Origin: JBAXEO01 sp963789515
Lineage (GTDB): Bacteria; Actinomycetota; Coriobacteriia; Anaerosomatales; JAAXUF01
Assembly: GCA_963789515.1 (NCBI GenBank)
Contig: CAWBKW010000004.1
Span: forward strand, 62,001-126,000
Reading direction: 5' to 3'
Length of the DNA stretch: 64,000 nucleotides
Made by a program: the position numbers and the translations under genes. The notes under the pieces are model-generated. The model made no database searches. It saw nothing but the letters and a program-made list of their open reading frames with translations, and was not told the DNA's origin. Below, in pieces: positions 8,117-21,187 of this stretch. Each line of letters opens with the position of its first letter. The stretch's first letter is position 1.

Positions 8117-9416
8117 ATGGCTCGCGTCCGACCCTTCGCCGCGTATCGCTACGTTCGGCCGGAACGCGACATCTCGGCGGTGACCGCCCCTCCCTACGAC
8201 GTCATCTCGCCCGAGCAGCGCGAGGTGCTTCTCGCAACCGACGAGCACAACGTCGTCGCGCTCGAGCTGCCTGAGGGCCCACTTGACCCTGCAGCGGAGC
8301 ACAACCGGTACGAGACGGGGGCAGCCACATGGGACGATTGGCGCGCCCGCGGCGTGCTCGCTCAGGACGCCGAGCCTGCGATCTACGTCCTCGAGCAGCG
8401 CTTCGAGCACGCGGGGCATCCGGTGCGGCGCCGCGCGTTCGTCGCCGAGGTCGGCCTGGAGCCGTTCGACGCCGGGATCGTGCTCCCTCACGAGCGCACG
8501 CTCCCCAAGGCGCTCGGCGACCGGTTCGAACTCATCAAGGCCACCGGGGCGAACCTGAGCCAGGTCTTCGGCCTGTTCGACGATGCGTCCGGCGTGACCG
8601 ATGAGCTCTTCGATCGCGCGACGGCCGCCGAGCCGGTCTCAACCGCCGTAGACGCCGACGGGGTCCAGAGCATCCTGTGGGCGGTCACCGACCCGGACTT
8701 CTCGGCCGCGGTGGGGCACGCTCTCGCCGACAAGCAGGTATTCATCGCCGACGGGCACCATCGCTACACCACGGCGCTCGGCTACCGCGACTTCCGCCGC
8801 GAGCAGGCGGCTGCCGCGGGCGAATCCCCGTCGGATCCGGCGTACGACTTCGTGATGATGGCGCTCGTGAACATGGAGGACCCCGAGCTGCTGGTGATGC
8901 CGACCCACCGCGCGGCGGACGCTCCGAGGCGGCTTCGATGCGGAGGCGTTCTGGAACGCCCTGACCGAGAACTTCACCATCGAGGACGTGGCGCCCGAGC
9001 GACTCGTCGGAGCACTCGAGGGGTCCGACCGGCCGGTGTTCCTCGTCAAGGTCCGAGGCGAGGAGGACCTGCGCCTCGTCCGGGTGCGAGACGACGTCGA
9101 TCTGGACGACGCGATCACGGCCCCCCGATCCTCCGCATGGAAGCACCTCGACGTCGCGGTGCTCCAGGAGCTCGTCCTCGAGCCACTGCTCGACATCCAC
9201 CCGGATCGCCCGGAGACCCTCGACCGTCTCTCGTTCATCAAGGACAGGCAGGCAGCGCTCGCGGCCGCCGCGCAACACGACGTGGTCTTCATCCTGCGGC
9301 CGACGAGCATGGCGCAACTCCGCCAAGTCGCCGTGGCGGGCGAGACCATGCCGCAGAAGAGCACCTACTTCTTCCCCAAGCTGCTCTCCGGCCTGGTGCT
9401 CCGCAGCGCCGAGTAG
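8117..9416 (+). CDS. DUF1015 family protein (single-base frameshift)
   Basis: A protein of about 432 residues after repair. The signatures PFAAYRYVRP, APPYDVISPEQ and IADGHHRYTTAL identify DUF1015, a conserved family without an assigned reaction. The frame is lost near 8921-8932; dropping one base joins THRAADAP to GFDAEAFWNALTENF and carries on to a family-like end (MPQKSTYFFPKLLSGLV). The span is 3n+1 bases. The ATG at 8117 follows CAAGGAGA. The gene converges on the endonuclease III-like gene. Confidence 0.87.
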
Positions 9417-9452
9417 CGCGCGCCCACGCCCACGACCTGGCGCTCCACCAGC

Positions 9453-10182
9453 CTGCGGACACACCTCGGCGAGCCGGCAGCCGTCGCACAGTGGCGCCTT
9501 CGGACGGCACGTCTCCCTGCCTATGAGCCACGCGGGCAGGTCGAGCGTGCCCGGGGCCTCAGGGCACCAAGCGACCGCTGCGGCCTCGATAGCCTCAGGC
9601 GTGTCCTCCTCGACGAGACCGCTCCGCAAGAAGACCCGGCGTACCTGCACGTCGTACGCGACTTGCCCGCATTCCCGCCCCGCGAGCTCGATGCCGAAAT
9701 GCCGGACGAGTATCTCGGCGGCCATGACCGACTTCTTGCGCCCGATGCCGTCGAACGCCGACAGGCGCTCGGTCACCTCCAGCACGTGCGATCCCGGCGC
9801 CCATATCTCGCGCCGCACTACCCTCGTAATCGCGAATCAGTCGCTGCGCCGCCGAGCAGACCCAGCGGGGCAGGGTCTCCTTGAAGCGGTGGAGCATCGG
9901 CGGAGCCTGGAAGGCGCGGCGCACGGACTCCGGGTTCTCGGCGAGGAAGGAGAGCTCGAGGGTCCCGAGACGTGCGCCCAGATCATAGGGTCCGGACCAC
10001 GCGCGCTCGGCAGGAATGCCCTGCGTGAACAGCACGCCGAGCAAGAACGCGTTCGGCGAGCTCTCGAGGAGCGCGTCGACTTCCGGGCGCCCCGAGAAGG
10101 AGCCCCCGACCTGCGCCGCCCCAGCCTCCTCGAGTTCACGACCGTAGGACAGCAGCTCGGCTGCGACGCGACTCGATCTCAA
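9453..10182 (-). CDS. Endonuclease III-like HhH-GPD DNA glycosylase with 4Fe-4S cluster (frameshifted, 3' end unresolved)
   Basis: Base-excision repair enzyme of the endonuclease III superfamily. The helix-hairpin-helix FDGIGRKKS carries the likely catalytic lysine, and AYDVQVRRV carries the expected aspartate. The C-terminus has Cys-6-Cys-2-Cys-5-Cys (CRPKAPLCDGCRLAEVC), the iron-sulfur loop of endonuclease III. A frameshift near 9812-9828 separates the two halves; removing one base joins them. No in-frame stop follows the cluster before the frame runs antisense into DUF1015, so a second indel near 9420-9450 is likely. The start is probably TTG at 10180-10182, three bases after the upstream stop. 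Confidence 0.8.
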
Positions 10183-10185
10183 CCG

Positions 10186-10407
10186 CTAGTACCTGAGCGA
10201 GGAGTTCTTGATCTTGTGGATGAGCTGCTCGCGCTCCTCCGGGGTGTACGCGTCCTCGAGCGCGTCGTACGCCGAAACCTGACCGTTGAGGATCAGGCCA
10301 CGGGCGACGCGGTGCGAGGCCCACAGAAAGCAGGTCACCGCAGCTGCCGCGAACACGGTCCTGACAAGATCGAAGATGGTCTCTGGTTCGTAGAAGTAGT
10401 CGCGCAT
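10186..10407 (-). CDS. Small membrane-anchored hypothetical protein
   Basis: A 73-residue protein with one hydrophobic segment (about residues 12-30, rich in Ala and Val) and a charged cytoplasmic C-terminus (AYTPEEREQLIHKIK). No family was recognised. Two adjacent ATGs exist; AGGAGG is one base from the first and four from the second, so I start at 10407. It lies between the Cys-rich gene and the endonuclease III-like gene on one strand, probably in the same transcript. Confidence 0.6.
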   Translation of the reverse strand: MRDYFYEPETIFDLVRTVFAAAAVTCFLWASHRVARGLILNGQVSAYDALEDAYTPEEREQLIHKIKNSSLRY

Positions 10408-10501
10408 CATGCCTCCTGAAAGACGGTCGGGCGGCACGAGCGCCGCCACACCTGAGTTTCTTCCCCCTGGGACGACATCCGAACGCCCGATCCGACAGCG
10501 C

Positions 10502-10750
10502 TCACCCCACCGGCATGCGAGGCCCATTGCGGAGGAAGAACGCACAGTAGGTGCAGCCATCCTTGATCGTCTGGGAGCGGTCGACGTTCGGATCAAAGAT
10601 GAGGGCCGGATCGATCGTCAGTTCGTAGGTGGGCCTGTCACACGCGGCGAAGGCGCACTTGGTGGGGCAGTTGTCGAAGTACTCGACGGCGTGCGGGCAT
10701 TCGCCCTGCATCTGTTCGTCGCAGCCACGCTGCTCCCAGCACTTCGCCAT
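10502..10750 (-). CDS. Cys-rich protein resembling two-CW domain proteins
   Basis: An 82-residue protein with eight or nine cysteines. It opens with CWEQRGCDEQMQGECPH, which resembles the CW..GC..CP pattern of two-CW domain proteins, continues with CPTKCAFAAC, and ends with GCTYCAFFLRNGP. The cysteines probably bind a metal or an iron-sulfur cluster. The ATG at 10748-10750 has GGAGG six bases upstream; an earlier ATG four codons back overlaps that site. Function is unknown. Confidence 0.65.
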   Translation of the reverse strand: MAKCWEQRGCDEQMQGECPHAVEYFDNCPTKCAFAACDRPTYELTIDPALIFDPNVDRSQTIKDGCTYCAFFLRNGPRMPVG

Positions 10751-10862
10751 GTGGTCCTCCATCGAGTCGAGTGAGCTCGGTTCCTGTCGTGGAGCCCGAA
10801 GCCCGCATGATACCAGTTGGGTCGTGACCGAGGTTACGGCAAGCTTCGTGCCGTTGATGCGG

Positions 10863-10868
10863 TAGACT
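10863..10868 (+). promoter_or_regulatory. -10 box for a likely leaderless FAD-reductase transcript
   Basis: TAGACT ends eight bases before the ATG at 10877. No ribosome site lies between them, and the -35 is not clear. This is the same arrangement as at azlC and nudix. Confidence 0.5.
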
Positions 10869-10876
10869 GTCCCACG

Positions 10877-11962
10877 ATGTCTGAACCCCAACACCCCGAT
10901 CGCTACGACACGGTAGTCGCAGGCTCCGGCCCCGCCGGAGTGATGGCTGCCTTGCATGCCGCCGCACGCGGCTCCGTGCTGCTCGTCGATGCGGCGAAGC
11001 TGCCCCGCAACAAGAGTTGCGGCGGCATGCTCAACGAGTACTCCCAGGAGTTCCTCTCGCACTTCGGCGAGATTCCCGCCGAGATGATCCTCGATCCGCA
11101 GTGGGTCAACTTCCGCTATCACGACTGGGACCGCCGCATCCTCAAGCCGACGACACTGCGCTTCTTGAACGTCGACCGTCGCGCGTTCGACGACTGGCTG
11201 GTCGCCCTCCTGCCCGAGAACGTCACCGTCCGCGGTTCGACGGCCGTGGCCGGGTTCGAACAGGACGCCGACGAGGTACGCGTCACACTGCGCCACGAAG
11301 ACATCGATCGAACGGTCCGCTGCGCGAACCTTATCGGCGCCGACGGACCTCGGTCGTCGGTGAGACGGCGGCTCGGAGCAGGCAGCGTTGCGACCTACGT
11401 GACGCTTCAGGACTTCTGCCGCATCGAGGGTCCCATCGAGCCGTTCTTCGACTGCATCTACATGCGAGACATCGGCGATGAGTTCGGCTATGCCTACGTC
11501 GTCCCCAAGGGTGACGTGGCCATCGTCGGTTCGGTCTTCTACCCCAAGACCAAGCGGCCGCACGTGAAGCACGATCAGGTACTGGAGCGGCTGCGGCAGG
11601 CCCTACCGCTGGGTGACTCGGTGAAGCGGGAGGCCTGGGTTGCCCTTTCGGTCCGTCACAACTCGGACATCGTCCTGGGCGAAGGAAGGGTGCTCCTCGC
11701 CGGCGAGGCCGGTGGATTCATGTCGCCGAGCTCGGGCGAGGGTATCTCCTACGCGCTCAACACCGGTCAGCTGGCCGGAAGCGCCGTGGCCGAGGGCGGA
11801 CCGGCGGGAGCTCTGGATGCGTACCGCGAGGCGACCGCTGACATCCGTGCCAACGTCGCCCGCAAGCTTCGATGGCTGCCGTTCATGGAGTCGCGTGCAG
11901 GAAAGTACCTTGCAGGCTTCGTGCCCACGTCGATCGTCAGCAGGATCACCGAAGGCCTCTAG
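10877..11962 (+). CDS. FAD-dependent oxidoreductase, geranylgeranyl reductase family
   Basis: A 361-residue flavoprotein. The dinucleotide-binding fold is at the N-terminus (VVAGSGPAGVMAALHAA, residues 14-30), a conserved CGGM (about residue 49) follows, and a second FAD motif LLAGEAGGFMSPSSGEGISYAL lies near residue 278. These match the GGR/monooxygenase-like family that reduces prenyl chains or acts as a hydroxylase-like enzyme. The substrate cannot be told. The gene ends directly against dcd, which is convergent with no spacer. Confidence 0.82.
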   Translation: MSEPQHPDRYDTVVAGSGPAGVMAALHAAARGSVLLVDAAKLPRNKSCGGMLNEYSQEFLSHFGEIPAEMILDPQWVNFRYHDWDRRILKPTTLRFLNVDRRAFDDWLVALLPENVTVRGSTAVAGFEQDADEVRVTLRHEDIDRTVRCANLIGADGPRSSVRRRLGAGSVATYVTLQDFCRIEGPIEPFFDCIYMRDIGDEFGYAYVVPKGDVAIVGSVFYPKTKRPHVKHDQVLERLRQALPLGDSVKREAWVALSVRHNSDIVLGEGRVLLAGEAGGFMSPSSGEGISYALNTGQLAGSAVAEGGPAGALDAYREATADIRANVARKLRWLPFMESRAGKYLAGFVPTSIVSRITEGL

Positions 11963-12535
11963 CTACTCGTCGCCCCCGGAACCCAGGAACATCTTGCTCG
12001 ACGTCGCCTCGTGCTGCCCCTGATAGCGGCTTCCCAGCCCGGGATGGCCGTACGGCCTATCCACCGAGGTCGTCATCTGGGAGAAGGAGACCTGGCCGAT
12101 CGCCATGCCCGGCGTGAGCAGGATCGGAAGATTGGCGACGTTGGAGAGCTCGAGCGTCAGCCGTCCGTCCCAGCCCGGATCGACATAGCCGGCCGTCGAG
12201 TGGATGAGCAGTCCGAGGCGACCGAGCGAACTCTTGCCCTCGAGCCTCCCGACGATGTCCTCGGGCAACCCGATACGCTCGATCGTGGTGCCCAATGCGA
12301 ACTCCCCCGGATGCAGCACGAAGGGCTCCTCGGGCGATGCCGAGACCCGCTCCATGAGCCCCGGCTGTTCGCGACCGGGATCGATGTAGGGGTAGCGCGA
12401 GTTCCGAAACACCTGGAAATCGTCGCCCAGGTGCAGATCGATGCTCGACGGCTGGATATCGTTCGGGTCACACGGCTCCACGATGATGCGCCCTGCGGCC
12501 ATCTCCGACTTGATCGTCCGGTCCGATAGAACCAT
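11963..12535 (-). CDS. dcd: dCTP deaminase
   Basis: Deaminates dCTP for dTTP synthesis. The 190-residue length is normal. Motifs seen: QPSSIDLHLGD near residue 28, GRLEGKSSLGRLGL in the middle (catalytic Arg/Ser region) and HSTAGYVDPGW with the catalytic glutamate in LTLELSN. The sequence is close to actinobacterial enzymes, some of which also hydrolyse dUTP to dUMP; that activity cannot be decided here. The ATG at 12533-12535 is preceded by GAGGGTAGG. It lies 100 bases downstream of nrdJ, another deoxynucleotide gene, with a hairpin between. Confidence 0.95.
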   Translation of the reverse strand: MVLSDRTIKSEMAAGRIIVEPCDPNDIQPSSIDLHLGDDFQVFRNSRYPYIDPGREQPGLMERVSASPEEPFVLHPGEFALGTTIERIGLPEDIVGRLEGKSSLGRLGLLIHSTAGYVDPGWDGRLTLELSNVANLPILLTPGMAIGQVSFSQMTTSVDRPYGHPGLGSRYQGQHEATSSKMFLGSGGDE

Positions 12536-12561
12536 TCGCCTACCCTCACTGCTTCTACGAA

Positions 12562-12596
12562 CGCGGTCCGCCCCCGGCTTTCAGGAGCGGACCGCG
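12562..12596 (-). terminator. Hairpin terminator after nrdJ
   Basis: CGCGGTCCGC at 12562-12571 pairs perfectly with 12587-12596, 40 bases after the nrdJ stop. The following sequence on the minus strand is only modestly T-rich, so termination is likely but not certain. Confidence 0.6.
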
Positions 12597-12634
12597 CGCT
12601 TCACCGTATGTGTACGGCCTTCACCGTGCAGGGA

Positions 12635-14920
12635 CTACGCGCACTTGCTGTATCCGCATGAGCGACATACTGCGCATCCGCTCTCGTGTTCAAGCGATCC
12701 GCCGCATTCCGGACAGGCGCCCGAGAGATTGTCCAGCGCGTCCACATGTTTGCTGACGCCTCTCGTGGCCTCGCCTGTCTCGATGAACGCCACCGCGTGC
12801 TCCATGACGATGCCCACGGCGTCGGCACACGAGAGGACCTTGCCGCCCTCGGCCCAGCAGGGAGACGGGCACCTGATGCCCCGGAGGTGCTTGGTGATGG
12901 CCTCAGGGTCCACTCCGGCCCGCAGGGACACCGAGATCATCCTCGAGAGCGCCTCGGACTGCGACGCCGCGCACCCGCCGGACTTGCCCATCTGAGTGAA
13001 CACCTCGCACATGCCGGCTTCGTCCCAGTTGACCGTGACGTAGAGGTTGCCGCAACCGGTCTGGATCTTCTCGGTACGGCCGACGGTGATGGATGGCCTC
13101 GGGCGCGGCTCGATCTCGCCGTGACGCGCGGGTGGCTCCTCGGTCGTGGTGCCGGCCTGACCGCTCTTGCCGGTGGTGAGCACCTGACCCTGCTTGCTCC
13201 CGTCGCGATAGATCGTGACGCCCTTGACGCCGAGATCGTAGGCGAGGTCGTAGACGCTGCGCACATCGTCCGCGGTCGCCTCGCTCGCGAAGTTGACGGT
13301 CTTGGATACCGCGTTGTCGGTGTACTTCTGGAATGCCGCCTGCATGCGGATATGCCAGCTGGGGGCGATGTCATGCGCCGTGACGAACGAGCGCTGCACG
13401 TCTGAAGGCACCTCGTCGATATCGGCCACAGACCCGTGGTCGGCGATCAGCTGCATGAGCTCTCGGCTGTAGAAGCCACGCTTGACGGCGATCTCTTCGA
13501 ACAGCGGGTTGACCTCCACCAGGCGATCGTTGTCCATGACCGTGCGCACGTAGGAGACGGCGAACAGCGGCTCGACGCCGGACGAAGCGTTGGCGATGAT
13601 CGAGAGCGTCCCGGTCGGAGCGATCGTGGTCACGGTCGCGTTGCGGATCGGAGCCCCCTCCGGAGTGTCATAGACGGAGCCCGGGAAGTTCGGAAACGCA
13701 CCCCGCTCTTCCGCCAGCTTCCGAGAGGCCGACTTTGCCTCCGCGTCGATGAACCCCATGACCTTCTCGCCGAGTGCGACCCCTTCATCGCTGTCGTAGC
13801 CGAGGTTCATCTTGATGAGCATGTCGGCCCATCCCATGACCCCCAGTCCGATCTTGCGATTACCCCGTGCCAGCTCACCGATCTGCGGAAGCGGGTAGTC
13901 ATTGACCTCGATCACGTCATCAAGGAACCGCACGCCCCGATGGACGACGTCCGCAAGGTGGTCCCAGTTGACGTCCGGTCCGTTCTCGGTGGGCCGCACG
14001 AACTTGGACAGATTGACCGAGCCGAGATTGCATGCCTCGTAGGGAAGCAGCGGCTGCTCGCCACACGGGTTGGTGGATTCGATCTCCCCCAGCTGCGGGG
14101 TGGGGTTATCCCGATTGATGCGGTCGATGAAGATGATCCCCGGGTCACCCGTTGCCCACGCCATGTCGATGATGAGATCCCAGACCTCTTGAGCATCAAG
14201 TTCGCCGGCTGGCTCTTTCGACCTGGGGTTGATGAGCTCATAGGACGTGCCTGCCTTGACGGACTCCATGAACTTCTCGGTAAGCGCGACTGAGATATTG
14301 AAGTTGGCGAAGTCGCCATCGGCCTTGCACTTGATGAAGTCGAGGATGTCCGGATGGTCGATTCTGAGCACGCCCATGTTGGCGCCGCGACGCGTTCCCC
14401 CCTGCTTCACCGCTTCGGTGGCCTGGTTGAACACGCGCATGAACGATACCGGGCCGCTGGAGACTCCCTGCGTCGAGCGCACCTGATCGCCGCCCGGACG
14501 CAGTCTCGAGAAGCTGAACCCGGTTCCGCCGCCCGACTTGTGGATGAGAGCTGTGTCCCTCACGGCGCCGAAGATGGATTCCATCGAGTCCTCGACCGGA
14601 AGGACGAAACACGCCGACAGTTGCTGGAGGTCACGTCCCGCGTTCATCAGAGTCGGCGAGTTCGGAAGGAACTCCAGTGAGGTCATGAGCTCGTAGAAAT
14701 CGAGGGTCACTTCGGCCACGCGCGCGTCATCGGCGCCCCAAGCACGCTCCGCCTCGGCGATGTTGCTCGCGACACGCATGAGCATGTCAGACGGCTTCTC
14801 AAGCGCGTTGCCGTCGTCGTCCTTCTTCAGGTAGCGCTTCTCGAGCACCTTGAGCGCGTTCGGACACAAGATCTCATCGATCGCGCGTGAATAGCCAGTC
14901 AGGCCGGCAGCCTCCGCCAT
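12635..14920 (-). CDS. nrdJ: Adenosylcobalamin-dependent (class II) ribonucleotide reductase
   Basis: Reduces ribonucleotides to deoxyribonucleotides with a B12 radical, independent of oxygen. The 761-residue protein has the expected order: QQLSACFVLPV with a redox cysteine near residue 102, the GGGTGFSFSRLRP loop, NPCGEQPLLPYEACNLGSVNL with the radical-site cysteine near residue 290, IAPTGTLS, and a C-terminal zinc-ribbon-like CPECGG...CRSCGYSKC. The ATG has AGAGGGGAA upstream. No other ribonucleotide reductase is in the window. Its promoter holds two NrdR-like boxes, so NrdR repression is likely. Confidence 0.97.
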   Translation of the reverse strand: MAEAAGLTGYSRAIDEILCPNALKVLEKRYLKKDDDGNALEKPSDMLMRVASNIAEAERAWGADDARVAEVTLDFYELMTSLEFLPNSPTLMNAGRDLQQLSACFVLPVEDSMESIFGAVRDTALIHKSGGGTGFSFSRLRPGGDQVRSTQGVSSGPVSFMRVFNQATEAVKQGGTRRGANMGVLRIDHPDILDFIKCKADGDFANFNISVALTEKFMESVKAGTSYELINPRSKEPAGELDAQEVWDLIIDMAWATGDPGIIFIDRINRDNPTPQLGEIESTNPCGEQPLLPYEACNLGSVNLSKFVRPTENGPDVNWDHLADVVHRGVRFLDDVIEVNDYPLPQIGELARGNRKIGLGVMGWADMLIKMNLGYDSDEGVALGEKVMGFIDAEAKSASRKLAEERGAFPNFPGSVYDTPEGAPIRNATVTTIAPTGTLSIIANASSGVEPLFAVSYVRTVMDNDRLVEVNPLFEEIAVKRGFYSRELMQLIADHGSVADIDEVPSDVQRSFVTAHDIAPSWHIRMQAAFQKYTDNAVSKTVNFASEATADDVRSVYDLAYDLGVKGVTIYRDGSKQGQVLTTGKSGQAGTTTEEPPARHGEIEPRPRPSITVGRTEKIQTGCGNLYVTVNWDEAGMCEVFTQMGKSGGCAASQSEALSRMISVSLRAGVDPEAITKHLRGIRCPSPCWAEGGKVLSCADAVGIVMEHAVAFIETGEATRGVSKHVDALDNLSGACPECGGSLEHESGCAVCRSCGYSKCA

Positions 14921-14978
14921 GGGTTCCCCTCTCGCTGTCGAGCATCAGATCACCCGCGCGCATTGGGCGCGGTCTGAA

Positions 14979-15025
14979 ACACTACATCTTGCGGCTGGGC
15001 TATCGTAAGGCGGTACATCTTGTGC
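14979..15025 (-). promoter_or_regulatory. Tandem NrdR-box-like operators of nrdJ
   Basis: Plus-strand 14979-14994 (ACACTACATCTTGCGG) and 15010-15025 (GCGGTACATCTTGTGC) each share the core TACATCTTG and each match one half of an NrdR-type palindrome well. Their starts are exactly 31 bases apart, about three helix turns, the geometry known for paired NrdR boxes. One lies between -35 and -10; the other is just downstream of the -10. Confidence 0.75.
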
Positions 15026-15030
15026 GTCAA
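15002..15030 (-). promoter_or_regulatory. nrdJ promoter
   Basis: On the minus strand TTGACG (15025-15030), 17 bases, TACGAT (15002-15007). The start should be near 14995, leaving a leader of about 75 bases. I looked for a cobalamin riboswitch in 14921-15200 and did not see one. Bases 15031-15200 show no clear feature. Confidence 0.7.
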
Positions 15031-15200
15031 CGCGAAGATGACGAGCGGCTGGAGGGCTGCGCCGTACGGCAAGAATACCGTTCGGAGGGACATGCCGCCG
15101 CTCGGCGGAATGCCCTGGGGAAATCGCCTAAACAAGAAGCGCCGAATCAGGACTGTCGTCCCGACCCGGCGCCTGAATACCGCCCAGCTTGTATCTGGCT

Positions 15201-15425
15201 CTATACCGCTTCGACCCTCACGACCTCAGGAATCTGCTCCTTGAGGACCCGCTCGACGCCGTTCGCGAGGGTGAGCTGCGACATCGGACAGCCGCGGCAG
15301 GCGCCCTGTAGCTGGACCTGAACGACGCCCTCGTCTGTCACGTCGACCAAGGCCACGTCGCCTCCGTCGGCCTGCAACGCCGGCCTGATCTGATCCAGCA
15401 CCGTCTGAACTCTTTCCTTGTCCAC
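15201..15425 (-). CDS. NifU C-terminal domain protein (iron-sulfur scaffold)
   Basis: A 74-residue Nfu-type domain that holds and delivers iron-sulfur clusters. The motif CRGCPMSQ supplies the CXXC cluster ligands near residues 47-50, following LQADGGDVALVDV. This is the stand-alone actinobacterial or plastid-like short form. The GTG at 15423-15425 has GAGGAGGG upstream; the longer open frame upstream crosses the promoter and is not used. It stands alone, between nrdJ and the rRNA operon. Confidence 0.92.
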   Translation of the reverse strand: MDKERVQTVLDQIRPALQADGGDVALVDVTDEGVVQVQLQGACRGCPMSQLTLANGVERVLKEQIPEVVRVEAV

Positions 15426-15498
15426 AGTGACCCTCCTCAAAGCGGGTGTTGTCTGTTTCAGGCGCCGCAGTCTGCGGCGCACCTGTCTGTCAGCGAGA

Positions 15499-15529
15499 AC
15501 TGTACCACAATCCTTACATAACCAGTCAA
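15499..15529 (-). promoter_or_regulatory. Predicted promoter of the NifU-domain gene
   Basis: Minus strand TTGACT (15524-15529) and TACAGT (15499-15504), 19 bases apart, with a TGG extension before the -10. A perfect 9-bp inverted repeat with arms GCGCCGCAG and CTGCGGCGC lies just downstream, near 15461-15479, and could be leader structure. Confidence 0.45.
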
Positions 15530-15574
15530 CTATAGCTTGCGCCACCCCGGATACGCAAAAGAGTCGTCGGATGT

Positions 15575-15689
15575 ACTCAGCGGCGTCCTACTCTCCCACG
15601 GCCTACGCCGCAGTACCATCGGCGCTGGAGGGCTTAACTACCGGGTTCGGAATGGGACCGGGTGTACCCCCTCCGCAATAACCACTGAG
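15575..15689 (-). rRNA. rrf: 5S ribosomal RNA
   Basis: The minus strand shows the 5S core GGGGGTACACCCGGTCCC..CCGAACCCGGTAGTTAAGC and the end GGGAGAGTAGGACGCCGC. It is flanked by a perfect 14-bp inverted repeat (15561-15574 and 15691-15704), the pre-5S processing stem, followed by TTTT on the minus strand, which may also end the operon. Ends are estimated to within a few bases. Confidence 0.93.
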
Positions 15690-15796
15690 CACATCCGACG
15701 ACTCTCGTCGAACTGCGTATTCAATTGAGAACGCCAAACAGAGGCACATTTCTGCACCCTGAATGCTGCATAGCGCGATCACGTTTCGGAATGAGA

Positions 15797-20530
<4,734 letters not shown>

Positions 20531-20823
20531 ATATGTTACGAGCCGAAGCCCGTAATACACGAAGTATGATCCGGTTCTAATCCGGAGTGATTCACCTGCG
20601 CCGGTAAGGAAGCCGACGTGGTTTGAATCCGTACAATGTCTTGCCGGTTTGGTCTTTTGATGGACCCTCTCGGCATGACGGGTTCATTGTGTGGTTCGCA
20701 TTGCGAACCTACTGGCTTGTCACAGTATCCGGTTTTCAAGGTTCAGACTGCGGCGGATTCCCTGCATATCCTGCGGTTTTACCCGCCGCGCGCCATCCGA
20801 TTCGTGTTCGGCGGCAAGGAGAT

Positions 20824-20852
20824 ACATTACGCAACCACGTCTGTCGTGTCAA
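20824..20852 (-). promoter_or_regulatory. rRNA operon promoter
   Basis: Minus strand TTGACA (20847-20852), 17 bases, TAATGT (20824-20829): the best consensus in the window. The leader 20531-20817 contains CTTGAAAACCGG, a motif like actinobacterial rrn leader boxes, and no open reading frame or tRNA that I can support. Confidence 0.8.
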
Positions 20853-20911
20853 CAGGTTTCTCGGAAGTTTTTGAGGCTTCCGTTCGTCCTGCCTGAGATG
20901 GCGATCAGGGA

Positions 20912-21058
20912 GCGAAAAACGCCTCCCGGATGCATCTCGGGAGGCGAGTCAGCGGTACGAGTCGCACTGCGACCCGGTTCCGTCACTATCGATTCGTCTC
21001 CCAGCGACACTCGGTTTTCAACACACGCTCCAGTCTCCTGGACCAACCCGCGGTGCGG
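20912..21058 (-). ncRNA. Candidate small RNA or rrn-upstream attenuated leader
   Basis: A stretch of about 147 bases bounded by its own promoter (21065-21093) and an intrinsic terminator (20915-20945), with no plausible coding frame. Predicted local hairpins: TCCAG-GAGA-CTGGA near the 5' part and GTCGC-AGT-GCGAC near the 3' part. It contains TTGAAAACCGAG, resembling a motif in the rrn leader further downstream. It does not match SRP RNA, tmRNA, RNase P, 6S or T-box motifs that I know. It might instead be the tyrS 3' end region or an attenuated upstream rrn promoter. Confidence 0.45.
20915..20945 (-). terminator. Intrinsic terminator upstream of the rrn promoter
   Basis: Minus strand GCCTCCCG (20938-20945) pairs with CGGGAGGC (20921-20928), followed by G and TTTTT (20915-20919). 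It closes the candidate small RNA and would also stop read-through from tyrS into the rRNA operon. Confidence 0.85.
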
Positions 21059-21064
21059 TCGAGT

Positions 21065-21093
21065 AATGTACCAGCCCGCAACCGCGCTTGCAA
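21065..21093 (-). promoter_or_regulatory. Promoter of the candidate small RNA
   Basis: Minus strand TTGCAA (21088-21093), 17 bases, TACATT (21065-21070), about 95 bases after the tyrS stop and about 120 bases before the terminator. Confidence 0.6.
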
Positions 21094-21187
21094 GGGCTTC
21101 TTCGGACGTTCTTTACCTATACCCACCTGAGGCCGACCGTGAACGGCCCCAGACCTCCTCGATCCGGCCGGCCGACCGCGACGCCGC

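Noticed and set aside
8742..9452. Continuation of the endonuclease III-like frame antisense to DUF1015
   Set aside because: Composition changes abruptly after the cluster loop and the opposite strand codes for a recognised family; taken as read-through after a lost stop.
14921..15200. Possible cobalamin riboswitch before nrdJ
   Set aside because: No B12-box-like core was found, and the predicted transcript leader is only about 75 bases.
20531..20900. Small open frames in the rrn leader
   Set aside because: They cover the promoter and leader structures, lack ribosome sites and have unlike composition.
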